From positions 21,005,001 to 21,069,000 of the forward strand of contig OZ005621.1 of the NCBI GenBank assembly GCA_963930655.1: a stretch of 64,000 nt of DNA, read 5' to 3'. Position 1 is the stretch's first letter. Each line of letters begins with the position of its first letter. A program made the translations under genes and the position numbers. This document shows positions 46,222-56,742 of the stretch, piece after piece. Under the pieces are notes generated by a model. The model saw only the letters and a list, made by a program, of their open reading frames with translations, was not told where the DNA came from and did not search any database. The DNA is from Myrica gale (Eukaryota > Streptophyta > Magnoliopsida > Fagales > Myricaceae).

Positions 46222-48524
46222 TTAACATACACCGGTACTCATCATGCCATAAACATCATGAGCTATTACAATGGAACTTCTCACTCTGCGACTTTCATTC
46301 TCTTCAAACCAAACCAGTTCCCCAAATGCAACTGCTCCTTTCTTATTCCCTGAATATGCTATAGTGAGGTTGTATGATTTCTTCTCATTCTTCTTTGTAA
46401 AGCTCAATGTTTGAGGTGAAACTACAATTCTGGTAGAACCATCAGGCGCTTTCACTTTTGCCTTGTAAGTCACGACATCTTGTCCAACGTTTGTTATCGT
46501 TCTTTGAAACTTCCGAATGAGTGATACTTCCTTGGAACGATATATGATCATAAACGATGGATAATTAAGATCATGAGAACGGTTTGAACAATTATAATTG
46601 TTTGGTCCTATGAGTTTGAAGATTTGGTTCTCCTTAAAGTTCATCGAGCATAGGAGATTCATGTAATCCTCTGGGCTAGCATCATAATTAAACCTAGGTC
46701 GAGTGCTCGATTTGGATCAATCTGACTTGCTCTCATAGCCAAAGGTGAAGCAACTTGAAAATTTCTCCCATCACTTTCTTGAATTGGATTATGAGTATTG
46801 TCAAATGGGACAACAGTGGTCATAATTGTTGATCTAATGGCAGCAGGACTCCATTTATAATGTGCACCTTTTAGAAGAGCCACACCAGTAGCATGAGGAC
46901 AAACCATGGATGTCCCGGACAAAAGATTGAAATTGTTGACCTGAAGTTCTCCAGCTTTCCCCCGTAACGGCTTATTTGGTGGCCAAACACCCAAAATTAA
47001 GGACCCAGGTGCCATTACATCAGGCTTCAAAATGCATGGACAGCTGTATGAGGGACCTATTTTAGCAAAACTAGTGGCCATAGGGGCACCCCCTCACCCC
47101 TTTTGATGTTTGTTGGAATATAATGGAAGCCAAAGGTTGAACAGAAACTTTGATATAGCTAAACAGAACATCCTCATCAATTTTTTCAATCAAAATGCAA
47201 GGACAATCCATACTTTTTATATGACCAATTTCAACGGATATAGTATTCTTGGTTACAATTATAGCACCTTTCACATTTGAATGAGCAAGGTTATTTATTA
47301 GCTTTTGAATAGGAACATTTCCACTATATTGACATACAAGGATGCTAAGCGCGAATAGAATAGGCTTGTCACAAGCAGACGAGATCGTATCATACACTAA
47401 TGGAAAATATCCTGTTGGGCTGGAGCCTGGAAAGATGGTCCATCCAACAATATCCACCACATTCCTTAACTTCAAAATTCCACTAAACCAACGATCAATT
47501 GTACTTGCAGTGACAGTTAAAATCCATGAGTATCCATCAGATAGAGTTGTAAAGTTATTCTGAATATTATTTCCTACTGCAGCTGAAACCAACACACCTT
47601 TTTTCATGGCAGAAAATGTAGCTTTGGCCAAAAGATCTTCATCTAAACCAGCCTTATCAAAGACTAAAGATAAGGAAATAGCATCAACACCATCAGGGAT
47701 GGCTTGATCTATAGCCTCAAGACATTCGAAGCTTGATACTCCTCCATCCCATACGACCTTATAAATGGCCAACTGAGCATTTGGTGCAACTCCTTTTGTT
47801 GTTCCCGGAGCATAACCAAAGAACGAAGCACCATTCATATAATTCCCCGCAACAATTGAGGAAACATGGGTGTCATGTCCAATTGTATCTCGAGCAGAGT
47901 TCATGCTAATTTTAATGCTAGGTTTCTTTGTTACTAGACTCTCATTGAAGTACCTAGCTCCTATGAGCTTGAAATTACACATAGAGGAGTTAAAATCTTG
48001 GCCTACCTGACATATACCTTTCCACTTCTGCATAATTTTTGCTATCATACCACTGCCTTTGAAGCTTTCACTTTCTGGCCATATGCCAGTGTCAATAACT
48101 CCAACAATGACCTCCTCACCATAGTTTAAAGCTGGCCATAGACCTATATTAGGATTTAAGGAAGGAACTCAGGGGTGTAGGTAGTTTCAAGGGTGACATG
48201 ACTTGTATTAGAATGAGCTAAGATATATACTGATGATTCTTTCAGTGACTCTAATTCATATTTAGAGAGAAAAGCATTGAAACCCTCAAAAGCATGATTG
48301 TATACATAGAGAATAGAAGGTGAAGATTCTTGGCTTTCCACTAAGGGAGGGTTTGTGGACGTAAGAGAAGTGATGATGGACAAGTACCAGTTTTGATGAT
48401 TGGTAAAGACCTTGGGCATATCTGAAATATCCATTTGAATAATGCATATCTTCCTATCGACTGGTGTTGATTGGGAAGCTGAGAGAATTAACACGAAATA
48501 ACTGAAAAGGAACCTCAATAGCAT
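46222..48524 (-). pseudogene. Subtilisin-like serine protease (SBT family), at least three frameshifts
   Basis: Plant subtilases are secreted peptidases. The family layout is present from end to end. A signal peptide and inhibitor I9 propeptide come first (48156-48524, starting MLLRFLFSYFVLILSASQS). The Asp motif VIDTGIWPES lies in another frame at 48049-48160. The 47071-48048 frame carries the His region (RDTIGHDTHVSS, where family members usually have GHGTH), the oxyanion Asn (AAVGNN) and part of the PA domain. The 46659-47081 frame carries the catalytic Ser (LLSGTSMVCPHATG) and the 46222-46662 frame the Fn3-like C terminus. Frame changes near 48160, 47085 and 46670 break the gene. The minus strand upstream has a TATTTAAAT box at 48626-48634. 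The gene lacks introns, as is usual for the family. Confidence 0.92.
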
Positions 48525-49014
48525 AACCCATCGCTTTAATATTGTTCAAAAATATGAACAAATTAAGGCAATAACAACAGAGAAGGGAAAGAGAAGGGGT
48601 AGGAAACATGGGTAAGGCAAAGAGGATTTAAATAGCAACATCGTACCTTAAACATGTATTTCCTAGAATTGTGAAAATTTCTTATACATGTATCAATTAT
48701 AAATAAACGCATTGGCACACGAAGGCGCAACCGACTAGATCATGTGCAGGTATCTAGGCAATGGTATTCGGCTCCCTTTTAAGGAAGGGCCAGCTTATAT
48801 TAACAATTCTTAAACAAAAGCTCCTACATATAATATTTTGAGTTTGAGTAGTTTGTTAGATGACAAAAATAGTGAATTACAAATTTGAAATTCTAAAAGG
48901 AAATTTAAAAATTACTACCTAGATTTTTATAGAATTTTAGAAACATGTTTGGGTTTCTAGAATTGAAAAATCACTTTCTAAGTTTAGGGTACACTTTCAT
49001 CACATTTCCGTCGA
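48525..49014 (-). promoter_or_regulatory. Former subtilase promoter region
   Basis: A TATTTAAAT element on the minus strand (48626-48634) sits about 100 bp upstream of the old start codon. Beyond about 48750 nothing is recognised. Confidence 0.45.
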
Positions 49015-49181
49015 GTAGGGCTGTACAACCCCGGTGTAGGTGCCGGTTTTGGCCAAAACCGGCACCTACACCGGGTAGGCCGGTTTTCAAAAAATTACCA
49101 CCTACACCTACATCGTTAAGGGCAAAAACCGGCCCTTAGCGGTGACGGTTTAGCGGTAGCGGTTTCCGGTTATCCTACATT
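49015..49181. mobile_element. hAT-like terminal fragment with a 46-bp perfect palindrome
   Basis: The segment starts TAGGGCTGTACAACC, like plant hAT ends (TAGGGxTG...). Immediately inside is an uninterrupted palindrome at 49030-49075 built on GTGTAGGTGCCGGTTTTGG and its complement. Further CCGGTTTT and GCGGT motifs follow to 49175, resembling subterminal transposase-binding repeats. The opposite end is not seen, so this is a fragment. Confidence 0.6.
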
Positions 49182-49353
49182 CATATTAGGCTTAAAACTA
49201 CTTAGGAAAAATCATAAGAGAAACAAATAAATGAATCACAAGAGGGACATTTCAGGTTTAGTGTCAGTAAATGAATCCATGACATAAAACTACTTAGGTC
49301 TGTAAATTTTTACCCAAATTAATAGAAAGTACACAAAAAAATAAAATGATTAC

Positions 49354-49781
49354 CTTCCCAAGGCAAAGACATAATGCAACTCTTTGCAACTCTCCACCAG
49401 AAAGATTCACAACTTCTTGATCCATTAATTGTTCAATAAGAAGAGGCTTCATCACATCTGACACAAACTGAGGATGCATGTATGAATCACGAATTTTTTG
49501 ATGTAGCAAGTGTCTGACAGTGGACTGAAATTTCGGGCTGATCTTCTGGGGGGGCTTGTAAGAAACATTAAACTCAGGTATCTCCACATTAGAACCTTCA
49601 ATAGTATCAGGTTTCAGTAAACCAGCCTGCAGATTACCCAACAGGATAACTCATCTTCTGAAGAACCAGGTTATCTATAATCACATAAACAGATAAAAAT
49701 GACAAGGAACCATACTGATTAAAGAAACAGTACCAGCAATCGAATGAAAGTTGTTTTCCCTATCCCATTCTCACCCAGCAT
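49354..49781 (-). pseudogene. ABCE2: ABCE/RLI2 (ABC transporter E family) gene fragment, two exons
   Basis: ABCE proteins are soluble twin-ATPase ribosome-recycling factors. Exon a (49734-49781) carries the second-domain Walker A (MLGENGIGKTTFIRLL). Exon b (49354-49626) reads [30 protein letters not shown] (one extra Pro relative to the family) and [19 protein letters not shown], then the signature [17 protein letters not shown] before a donor site. The next exon, which should carry the Walker B/DEPSAYLD motif, is not found downstream, and the first ATPase domain and Fe-S region are not found upstream. An isolated fragment, too incomplete to function. Confidence 0.87.
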
Positions 49782-49889
49782 CTTCGGAAAAGTAGATTTT
49801 GGCAGAAAGGGATTGAAAATCTTCATGTAGGTGTTTGACTTGGTATAATCTACAACATCAGGACAAACTATGCTGTGAGGACATGCTAC

Positions 49890-50245
49890 ATTCTCCGACC
49901 GCTGTTATTGGACAAAAAAATGTTGCTATAGGTTTTAGCAGCTTTTTTTAGCGGCGGTCGCAACTGACACTACATCTCTGTCTCAATAGGTTATTGCGAT
50001 GGTTTTCGCGACCGCTTGTGAAAATCTTGACCTATATCGACTATTACTTAGCAGCGGTCATGACCGCCGCTAAAGACCCAAAGCGCTTTTTTGAATTTTT
50101 CTTCTTAAAATGCTATTATAAGTCTTTAGCAGCGTTTTAGAAAAAGCCATTATAGATCCAACATATATATTTTTTGAATTTTGAATTTTTTTAGCAGCGT
50201 TTTAAAAAACGCCGCTATAGACCCAACATGTGTTTTTTTTAGAAA
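49890..50245. mobile_element. CACTA-type subterminal repeat region
   Basis: Multiple direct and inverted copies of a TTTAGCGGCGGT / ACCGCCGCTAAAG-type motif occur, for example TTTTTTTAGCGGCGGTCGC near 49943, GACCGCCGCTAAAGACCC near 50069 and AACGCCGCTATAGACCC near 50208. Such arrays are typical of subterminal regions of plant CACTA (En/Spm) elements. No CACTA terminus with a 3-bp target duplication could be fixed and no transposase is present. Confidence 0.6.
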
Positions 50246-51364
50246 AACGTTGCAACATGTTTATTTATAAAAACACCTGCATTTTTAATTTGTAATACAA
50301 ATTTATTTTAATACCATAATTCATTGATGTAAAAAGTTAAGAACAAGGTTAATAAAGTAAATATAATTCATCATTGATTAAATAACAAATCTTACAAGTT
50401 TTACAACACATGAGTTTATACGAGTTTCTAACATAAAATAAAAATAACTTTAATCCTAGCATTAGCAAAAGCATATTCAGTACACCATCAACACCATCAG
50501 CATCTTCACCAAGTAGTAACTCTGCCATTAAAAAGGAGAAATGAGATAAGAAAAAAAATGAGCAATATGTCAATAGCCTGAACAAAATAAATATAGAGAG
50601 ATTTTACAGTCCTTACATAGAGACATTTTACAGTCCTAGCAATAAGATTGATATTGGCACGTAGGAAGAATTTTACAATTTCTTCGTACAGATAAGTATG
50701 CTATACAGAACTGGTGATAAATGCACTAGTCACATGTTTAAAACTTGGTTATAAAATATAACCATAATTCACCTTAAGAGGAAAATAAGTTGGGCGCTTT
50801 GGCTTCCCGACATTGATACATGGTAGTTCCCCAAAAACCGCAATTCTATATGACGATGATTAACAAAATAATCATAAACATGATGCCCATGAACAACAAA
50901 TGGAAACACCAAACTACTGACCCCATGAACAACAAACAATTCATTCCTCATGGAGGGAAAAAGCAAGAATTGAGCTATGACACAAGAACGTAGAGCTAAA
51001 AAATGAAAATAGATATCAAAATGCAGCCATAATTCCCTGTAGGAAGCACCTTAAAAGATCCTGTCAAAGCAATTTACATAAAGCATAACCGGATTCCCTT
51101 ACAAGAAGACTCTACACTGTTATCTCCTCAACTTAAAGAAAATGTAAACCAAGACTAACCCATCTCCAGGCTATTTTCTTCGTTAAATCCAGAAATTGAT
51201 ACCCAGTACAGAAAGTCTTATCATACAGTTGCTCAGACTGCAGAGATGTCTGACCATACCAACCAACAGAAAAAAGCACTAAAAATGACAACAAATTAAC
51301 AGCCAACAACAAAACTATCAAACAAAAGTAACAGACGGGAATCAGTAATTTAAAAGTATGCACC
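50246..51364. other. No recognisable gene between CACTA repeats and RAPTOR1 fragment
   Basis: The minus-strand frame at 50769-50966 (NELFVVHGVSSLVFPFVVHG) shows an internal VVHG repeat but no known family. The frame at 51133-51363 overlaps the intron side of the RAPTOR1 relic. Possibly decayed RAPTOR1 introns; no further exon recognised. Confidence 0.4.
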
Positions 51365-52475
51365 TATCCAGCACTCAATTCTAGCACAATGAGATATCTA
51401 TACAAATTAACGATCAACCACCAAACCATCAAACAAAAGGAAGAGAAAGGAATCATCACTCCATTATGGCACAAGGAATATCTTAATTACATCAGGTGGA
51501 TCCACACTAATGTTTAAACATAAAACTAGAGCAGCACATCACGTCCTCATCTGCATACAAAAATTGAGCATTAATTAAAAGCAGAAAATCAAGCATATAA
51601 GACAATTTTATCTGGTGCATCCACTTACCAGAATAGACTAAAGCAAGGAATCAATTAAAAACATACAGAAAAGAGGGGGGAGAGAAACTCCACTGCTATT
51701 GCAAAGTACAAGTATTGCTAACTTGAAATAATTTCGTGTATCTCTGGTGCATCAACAGCTAATGGGTTGTCACCAAGTAGATTCAAAAATCCTGCATTCC
51801 ATTGGAAATTTCTATTTGTGTACAGAGGAAGATAACAAACTTCCCAATCAACATATCAACAACACGTGATAAGAACCTGATTTTACATCAAACTCACACT
51901 GATGCTTTTAACAGTAGCAAAGCGACAACAGTGAAACAAGTAAAACTAGGGAGGCAATCTTCAACCCCAATGACAGCACCAATTACATAATAGCTACTCT
52001 TGAATATTTACTGAATAAACTAAAGAAATGTCGTACTTATCGACAATGAAGATAATTGAATCCTAACTTATCCTACATTTCATAGGGTTAGGTTCCCCAA
52101 GTAAATTGTAGTGCAGTTGAAGCAAATAATGATACTATACTCCGCCAAATTACCAACAAACGACACCCTGAGAGCATTTCTAACATCAACCATAAGGGAC
52201 GAGCAGCAACAAAGAAAAAAAGGGCTTACTCAATCCTTCGGCCGCCATTTCGAAACCAACCCGTTATCGGATGGGTCGGTTGGCAAGCAAGCCTCGAAGG
52301 ACTCGTGCCAAAGCTCGGACAACACCTTGTTATGGGGCAAGTACACCATGCTGGTCGTGGTGGAAGCGGAGGCATTGCCATGACTACTGCTGGCAGTCTC
52401 CGAGTTCCTTTTCTGTGAGACCAAATCCACGTCTTCCTGACTCGAGCGAAAGAGCTGAAGAAGGGTCAGTTTCAA
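51365..52475 (-). pseudogene. RAPTOR1: RAPTOR1 (TOR complex 1 scaffold) 5' gene fragment
   Basis: RAPTOR1 recruits substrates to the TOR kinase. The first coding exon (about 52230-52475) has SSHGNASAS and SMVYLPHNKVLSELWHESFE and ends KWRPKD. The next codon is TGA where the family has arginine, directly before an intact GTAAGC donor. Exon 2 starts at 51550 with M-R-T-stop-C-A-A-L-V-L-C and continues CLNISVDPPDVIKI, where the family reads MKTGCVALVLC. The end of exon 2 is duplicated: a second decayed copy (CARIECWI) lies at about 51370-51400. The caspase-like, HEAT and WD40 regions are absent. Clearly a broken 5' fragment of a gene that normally spans over 20 exons. Confidence 0.85.
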
Positions 52476-53042
52476 ATGAAGTGGTAACCATTTGAGAAGA
52501 TGATCAACAACTAGATATGGAAGCAGTTATAGCTACGACCGGTTAACAAAAGGAGGACTGCTGCGTGCGTCCTTGGCCCAAGTTTAGTTGAAATGATATA
52601 GGCTATGATTGTTTACACCAAATTTTTGCATTATACTTTTATATTTACAATCTAAACATCACAAAAAACATGTATTCCAATATAACACTTTATTATTTTT
52701 TTTACAAACATCAATTCATTTTAATAATTTTTACACGCATGTCAATACAAAATTAACATCACCTAAATATTCACAATTTTATCAGAATCCTACAATTTTC
52801 TTCATGTAACTGCAAGCATGAAAAACGTATCTACAAAAAAAATATTTACCCTCTTTATCAAAGCTCTTATAAATTAAGCATCGGCCCCAAACTCTTCAGT
52901 TTCGGAGCATCATCCCGAGTACCCAATACCACGGGGAAGTAAAAGGTACCAAATCCCTTTGCTTTGTGCCACTTGATGATCCAAAAGCAAAGCAATATAA
53001 TCATCCCGAGTACCCAATACCATCGGCCCCAAACCCTTCTAA
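52476..53042. other. Spacer with a 23-bp direct repeat
   Basis: The unit ATCATCCCGAGTACCCAATA (plus three bases) occurs at 52909-52931 and 53000-53022. A CATCGGCCCCAAAC block also occurs twice (about 52879 and 53021). No gene recognised. Confidence 0.6.
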
Positions 53043-53219
53043 GGGTCCGTTTGTAATAAAAAAATTCACAAAATTTTACACTCTCTTACAATAAAATATT
53101 ACAATATAATCTCTCTCCCATCAAATCATAACTTTTCACTACAAAAAATATAAAAAATTATCTCTCTTCACTTTTTCACTAAACCTAATACCTAAAATTT
53201 TAACAACACAAACCCACCC
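53043..53219. mobile_element. Tourist-like (PIF/Harbinger-derived) MITE, 177 bp
   Basis: The ends are GGGTCCGTTTGT on the left and ACAAACCCACCC on the right (GGGTGGGTTTGT as reverse complement). TAA flanks both sides (53040-53042 and 53220-53222), the 3-bp TWA target duplication of the PIF/Harbinger superfamily. No coding capacity. Confidence 0.75.
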
Positions 53220-53759
53220 TAAGTCATTTGGTGAAAAACAAAAAATAAAAAATGCTTGAAAATTTACACTCCCCCAACTCCTATTATTTATGATTTGCAC
53301 ATGAAAAATGTTCCCAATTCCCAACATCACCCACATGAGCCAAAGATGAACACCAGGCCACAGTACCATTTCTCAGGGTCCAAATAGTGGGTGTCAATTT
53401 CCTAAATGCTAGACCCCCAGCCTTGCCCTCCAGAAGATAAAAGCATGTGACCAAGCTCGAAGATCAATGAGTTCTGGTAATAACCATTGTTTGACTAATG
53501 TTATTGGTTAGCATGTGTTATAGGAGTGGGGAAGAGCAATTAATCACGTCGTGGCCAAAATATGTACAGCAACAGAAATTTTTCACGCCATTCATGCTAT
53601 CAATATTTAACACAGACTCTTCAAATATGACATGAATTGGTTTGTGTAAAGAATAAAGATCATGTTATACACGCCTTATTCCTGTGTTCAAATTCTACTC
53701 CAAGCTGCTAATTAGAATTATCTTTTAGACAATGCAATAAGTAAAAATGGGCAAAACTA

Positions 53760-53955
53760 TTATAAGTTATGTTTGTGTTGTAAAATTTTTGGTATTGAGT
53801 TTAGTGTTAGTATTGGGTTTAGTAAAAAAGTGAAGAGAGATGTAATTTTTTTTATATTTTTGTAGTGAAAAGTTATGATTTGATGGGAGAGATAAATTAT
53901 ATTGTATTTTATTATGAGTTGGTAAAAAATTTTGTGAAATTTTGTTAGGAAACGC
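53760..53955. mobile_element. Second, diverged copy of the 53043-53219 MITE in inverted orientation
   Basis: The segment is the reverse complement of the first copy over most of its length (GTTTGTGTTGTAAAATTTTT, AAGTGAAGAGAGAT, GAAAAGTTATGATTTGATGG). The termini have eroded and no TWA duplication is certain. Confidence 0.7.
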
Positions 53956-54259
53956 ACCATTTTTTCATATAAGCATTAAGCATTTATTTTTGTCAAAGAT
54001 ATCTGTGTTCTACACAGGAAAACCAGAAATTACCAGTATATAATCGCTCACTATGTGAAGTGGGGAGAAAAGTTTATTTTTTTTAAAAAAAAAATCACTC
54101 GATTTTTAGAGCTTTTTCTGTTTTCCTTCCAACTTCTGAGGTTGAAACTTCTCAGAGCGTTCTAAGGTTGAAAATTGACATACCAATGTGGTGGACGTGA
54201 AAATCTATCCACACTTGGCGGCTCAGAGATTTAAGGAAGAAAGTAGGCTGTTTCTCGTA
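53956..54259. other. Spacer, no gene seen
   Basis: A T/A homopolymer junction lies at about 54076-54094. It leads into the promoter-like stretch at 54260. Confidence 0.5.
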
Positions 54260-54615
54260 TAAGAGGCAGAGGTAGTGTGCCTTTCAAGGACTCTCTCTGT
54301 TCCCTTGTCCATTGCCAAGTACAAAAAGTCTATTTTTCTCACAATCATTCACTCACAAAGACCCACAGAGCTTCAAACAGGTGGCGGAGGGGACCTTTGT
54401 GGATTGGAATATCCTGCAACTCTGTTCGGAATGGCCTTCAGCAGACTTGCAGACTCCGTGTTCCTTTTCATGGTACACGCCATAATCCTGCCTATCTCTG
54501 TCTCTTAGATGAGCTTGTGAGTTCTGTTCTTTTCTGGTTGTTATAATTTTTTTTTTTTGGATTTCAGGGCCCCCATCAAAAGTCAAGTGGGAGTCGAAGA
54601 ATTTTAGGCCATTCT
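54260..54615 (+). other. Orphan 5' exons (leader-like), no recognisable protein
   Basis: The sequence looks like the start of a plant transcript: a C/T-rich leader, a short ATG frame (MAFSRLADSVFLFMVHAIIL, 54431-54508), a good donor (ATGAGCTT|GTGAGTTC near 54519), a T-rich tract with acceptor GATTTCAG (54561-54568), a short second exon and a second donor TTCTCCAG|GTAGGT near 54622. No downstream exon with a family motif is seen before the Harbinger block. It may be the 5' stub of an interrupted gene. Confidence 0.3.
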
Positions 54616-55829
54616 TCTCCAGGTAGGTTTCTCTCTCCCTCCCTCCCTCTATGTTTGTGTAGAATAAGTTCTCATTTTAGGATATTCTCATGTATGGTAA
54701 AGTTGTTACTTATTCTGGCTAAGATTTGAGCTTTATTAGCTTCTCCATGGCGTTCTGCCCAGAGGGGGGATTTGGGTTCTGTTTAAATTGGGGCATCTTG
54801 GGGTTCTCAATGAGTCGATCCAGTGTTAGTTTGGACAGCAAATTAGATTCTTACAAATCGTAAATTGGGGTATCTTGGGGTTCTCAATGTGTCGATTGCA
54901 GTGTTAGTTTGGGCAGCGAATTAGATTTTTACAAATGGCAAAGGCTGGAACTTCCTTAATGAAATGCATCTAAAAACCTTGGCTTTCTTTGCATCAAACT
55001 AGTTGGATGGAATCCGGTGCGCAAAATGAAGGGTTTTCTCCTAGAATAGTAATGTAGTTAACGAGAAAGTGAAACAGAAACGACTTAAATTTATGAAAAC
55101 CACTTTGCTGGCGCCCTCTCTCGAACCTTTCGGCTATGTTTGGAGAGCGGGCCAGACTTCAGTTTAGGGTTTGGTCTTGGATTGGGTTTCAAGAATTCCA
55201 GACGATTTTCGGAACTCGTTTGGGAAAGAGCCTGCCCCTGCTGGACGACTATAGCACCGGGTTCCTGCTAACTGAGAAAGTCAGCCAACATTAATGCAGC
55301 ATGGAATGCGCCGACCCCAGAACGATGTTTTGAATTTGTCTCTACTAATTTCTATAGACGAACACGGAGGCAATTATGATTGGGCACTCCAGTACAGGCT
55401 CAGTTTTTCACGTGTTATGTTTTTTTTTCTACGCAGTTTTTTCACGTTGATACCGAAGACAGTGAAATAAATTTTGACTTCCTTACCTGTTGTATGTGCA
55501 CATTCGAAAAATGTCTTCTGCAATATTACGCACCACCACCCGATAAACCTTTTGTACACGTGTACATCTGTACGTAGGTTAAGATAATTTTGAGGACATA
55601 AGCCAAATTCGTAGCAAGTTCGTCAATTAGAACAGTTAAAGTTACTAATTAACTACATACTGAGTTTAAAGTCGTCCTACCAAAAGCATATAATATGGAC
55701 ACCACACACCCTTTTTACAAGGACACAAAATAATGGATAGCCAACTACTTTCTAAAAGGCCATCAGTCCATATGGATACCAACCCTTTTTACAGAACATT
55801 CCTCCACCACCTACATATTTCCTTTGTTC
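54616..55829. other. No gene seen; contains a tandem duplication of about 77 bp
   Basis: Copies at 54785-54860 and 54862-54938 share TTGGGGTTCTCAATG, CAGTGTTAGTTT and AATTAGATT. The remaining stretch may hold the left border of the Harbinger element, but no terminal repeat was recognised. Confidence 0.6.
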
Positions 55830-56238
55830 TCATTTGGCAATAACAATTCCCAGCAAAATCAACACTAATGCAGCCAGGGCTATAGTGCATAGTCCCACTT
55901 GTTGTTCGGGGCGGATCCTCTGGCCCTCTACCGAGTGTCCATCAACTCTATAATCTGGTCCCTGACGTAGTCGCTCCCCATTGTCCTCCACCCATATAAA
56001 CGCATCTGCATGATCCTGTGCGAAGAAAACTAACAGAAATTAAAAATGCTAGACTGCTAGCACATCGAAAAAAGATGCACAATTTGCAACCAGTCACTAA
56101 CGAGAGATTAGTGTGTATCTTTTGTTTAACCTGGCCAAGCGGACATCTCCAGAACCACCTGCCATAGTTTTTAGATGTTCTGGCCATGCGCAGAAGCATG
56201 GGACCGTACCCACAGCTGCACATTGGAGCTCCCTGCAT
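55830..56238 (-). CDS. Small GRF zinc-finger protein with C-terminal membrane segment (97 aa, 2 exons)
   Basis: Exons 56131-56238 and 55830-56015 join in phase 0. Residues 1-36 (MQGAPMCSCGYGPMLLRMAR, then TSKNYGRWFWRCPLG) match the GRF-type zinc finger, a nucleic-acid-binding module also found in plant proteins annotated 'At4g04775-like'. Exon 2 starts DHADAFIWVEDNGERL; the family usually has a cysteine before the FxW core, and here only His is present. The tail VGLCTIALAALVLILLGIVI is a predicted transmembrane helix followed by AK and a stop. The gene lies about 500 bp downstream of the Harbinger transposase on the same strand. It is open and cleanly spliced. It may be cargo of the element or an independent member of this often multi-copy plant family. 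The function is unknown. Confidence 0.7.
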
Positions 56239-56742
56239 CTGTAAACATCTAGCATTATAAGATGTATACAATATGCCCCCCATTGCTTCCCAAATGATAA
56301 CAATAATGCAGCACCACCCTTACAGTGGTTAGCACAATCTCCTAAGGGTAACTCAGCTTTGTACAAATCACTTGTAACATCAGGAAATTAGTTATACAAC
56401 TACAAGCATTTGACCTAGTCATCCAATCAACTAGAGAATTGCAGTGGAGTAGAATAAAGTAGCACACCGTTGTAATCACCACACAACAGGAAATCATTTT
56501 TACAACTACATGCAAAATGAAGTGCACATCCCATAAAATAGGAAATTCCAGTACATTAGAACATGCAAAACAGGTTCATCTCTAAAGCTAAGTGCTAAGA
56601 TAATGCAAAATAACAAGTGTTGTCACATTCAAATATAACAACCCAGGGTAACATGTGGATAGCCATATGCATGTCAGTATCCCCCAAATTAAGCCAAAAC
56701 AAGTACAACTTATGCCTTGATGACCCCAATCTGCTCAACTTA
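56239..56742. other. Spacer between transposase and GRF gene
   Basis: About 500 bp with no further gene recognised. It would hold the transposase terminator and the GRF gene promoter if the latter is expressed. Confidence 0.5.

Noticed and set aside
53043..53955. A single large element with about 180-bp inverted repeats
   Set aside because: The left copy has its own TIRs and TAA duplications at both ends, so the arrangement is two MITE copies in opposite orientation.
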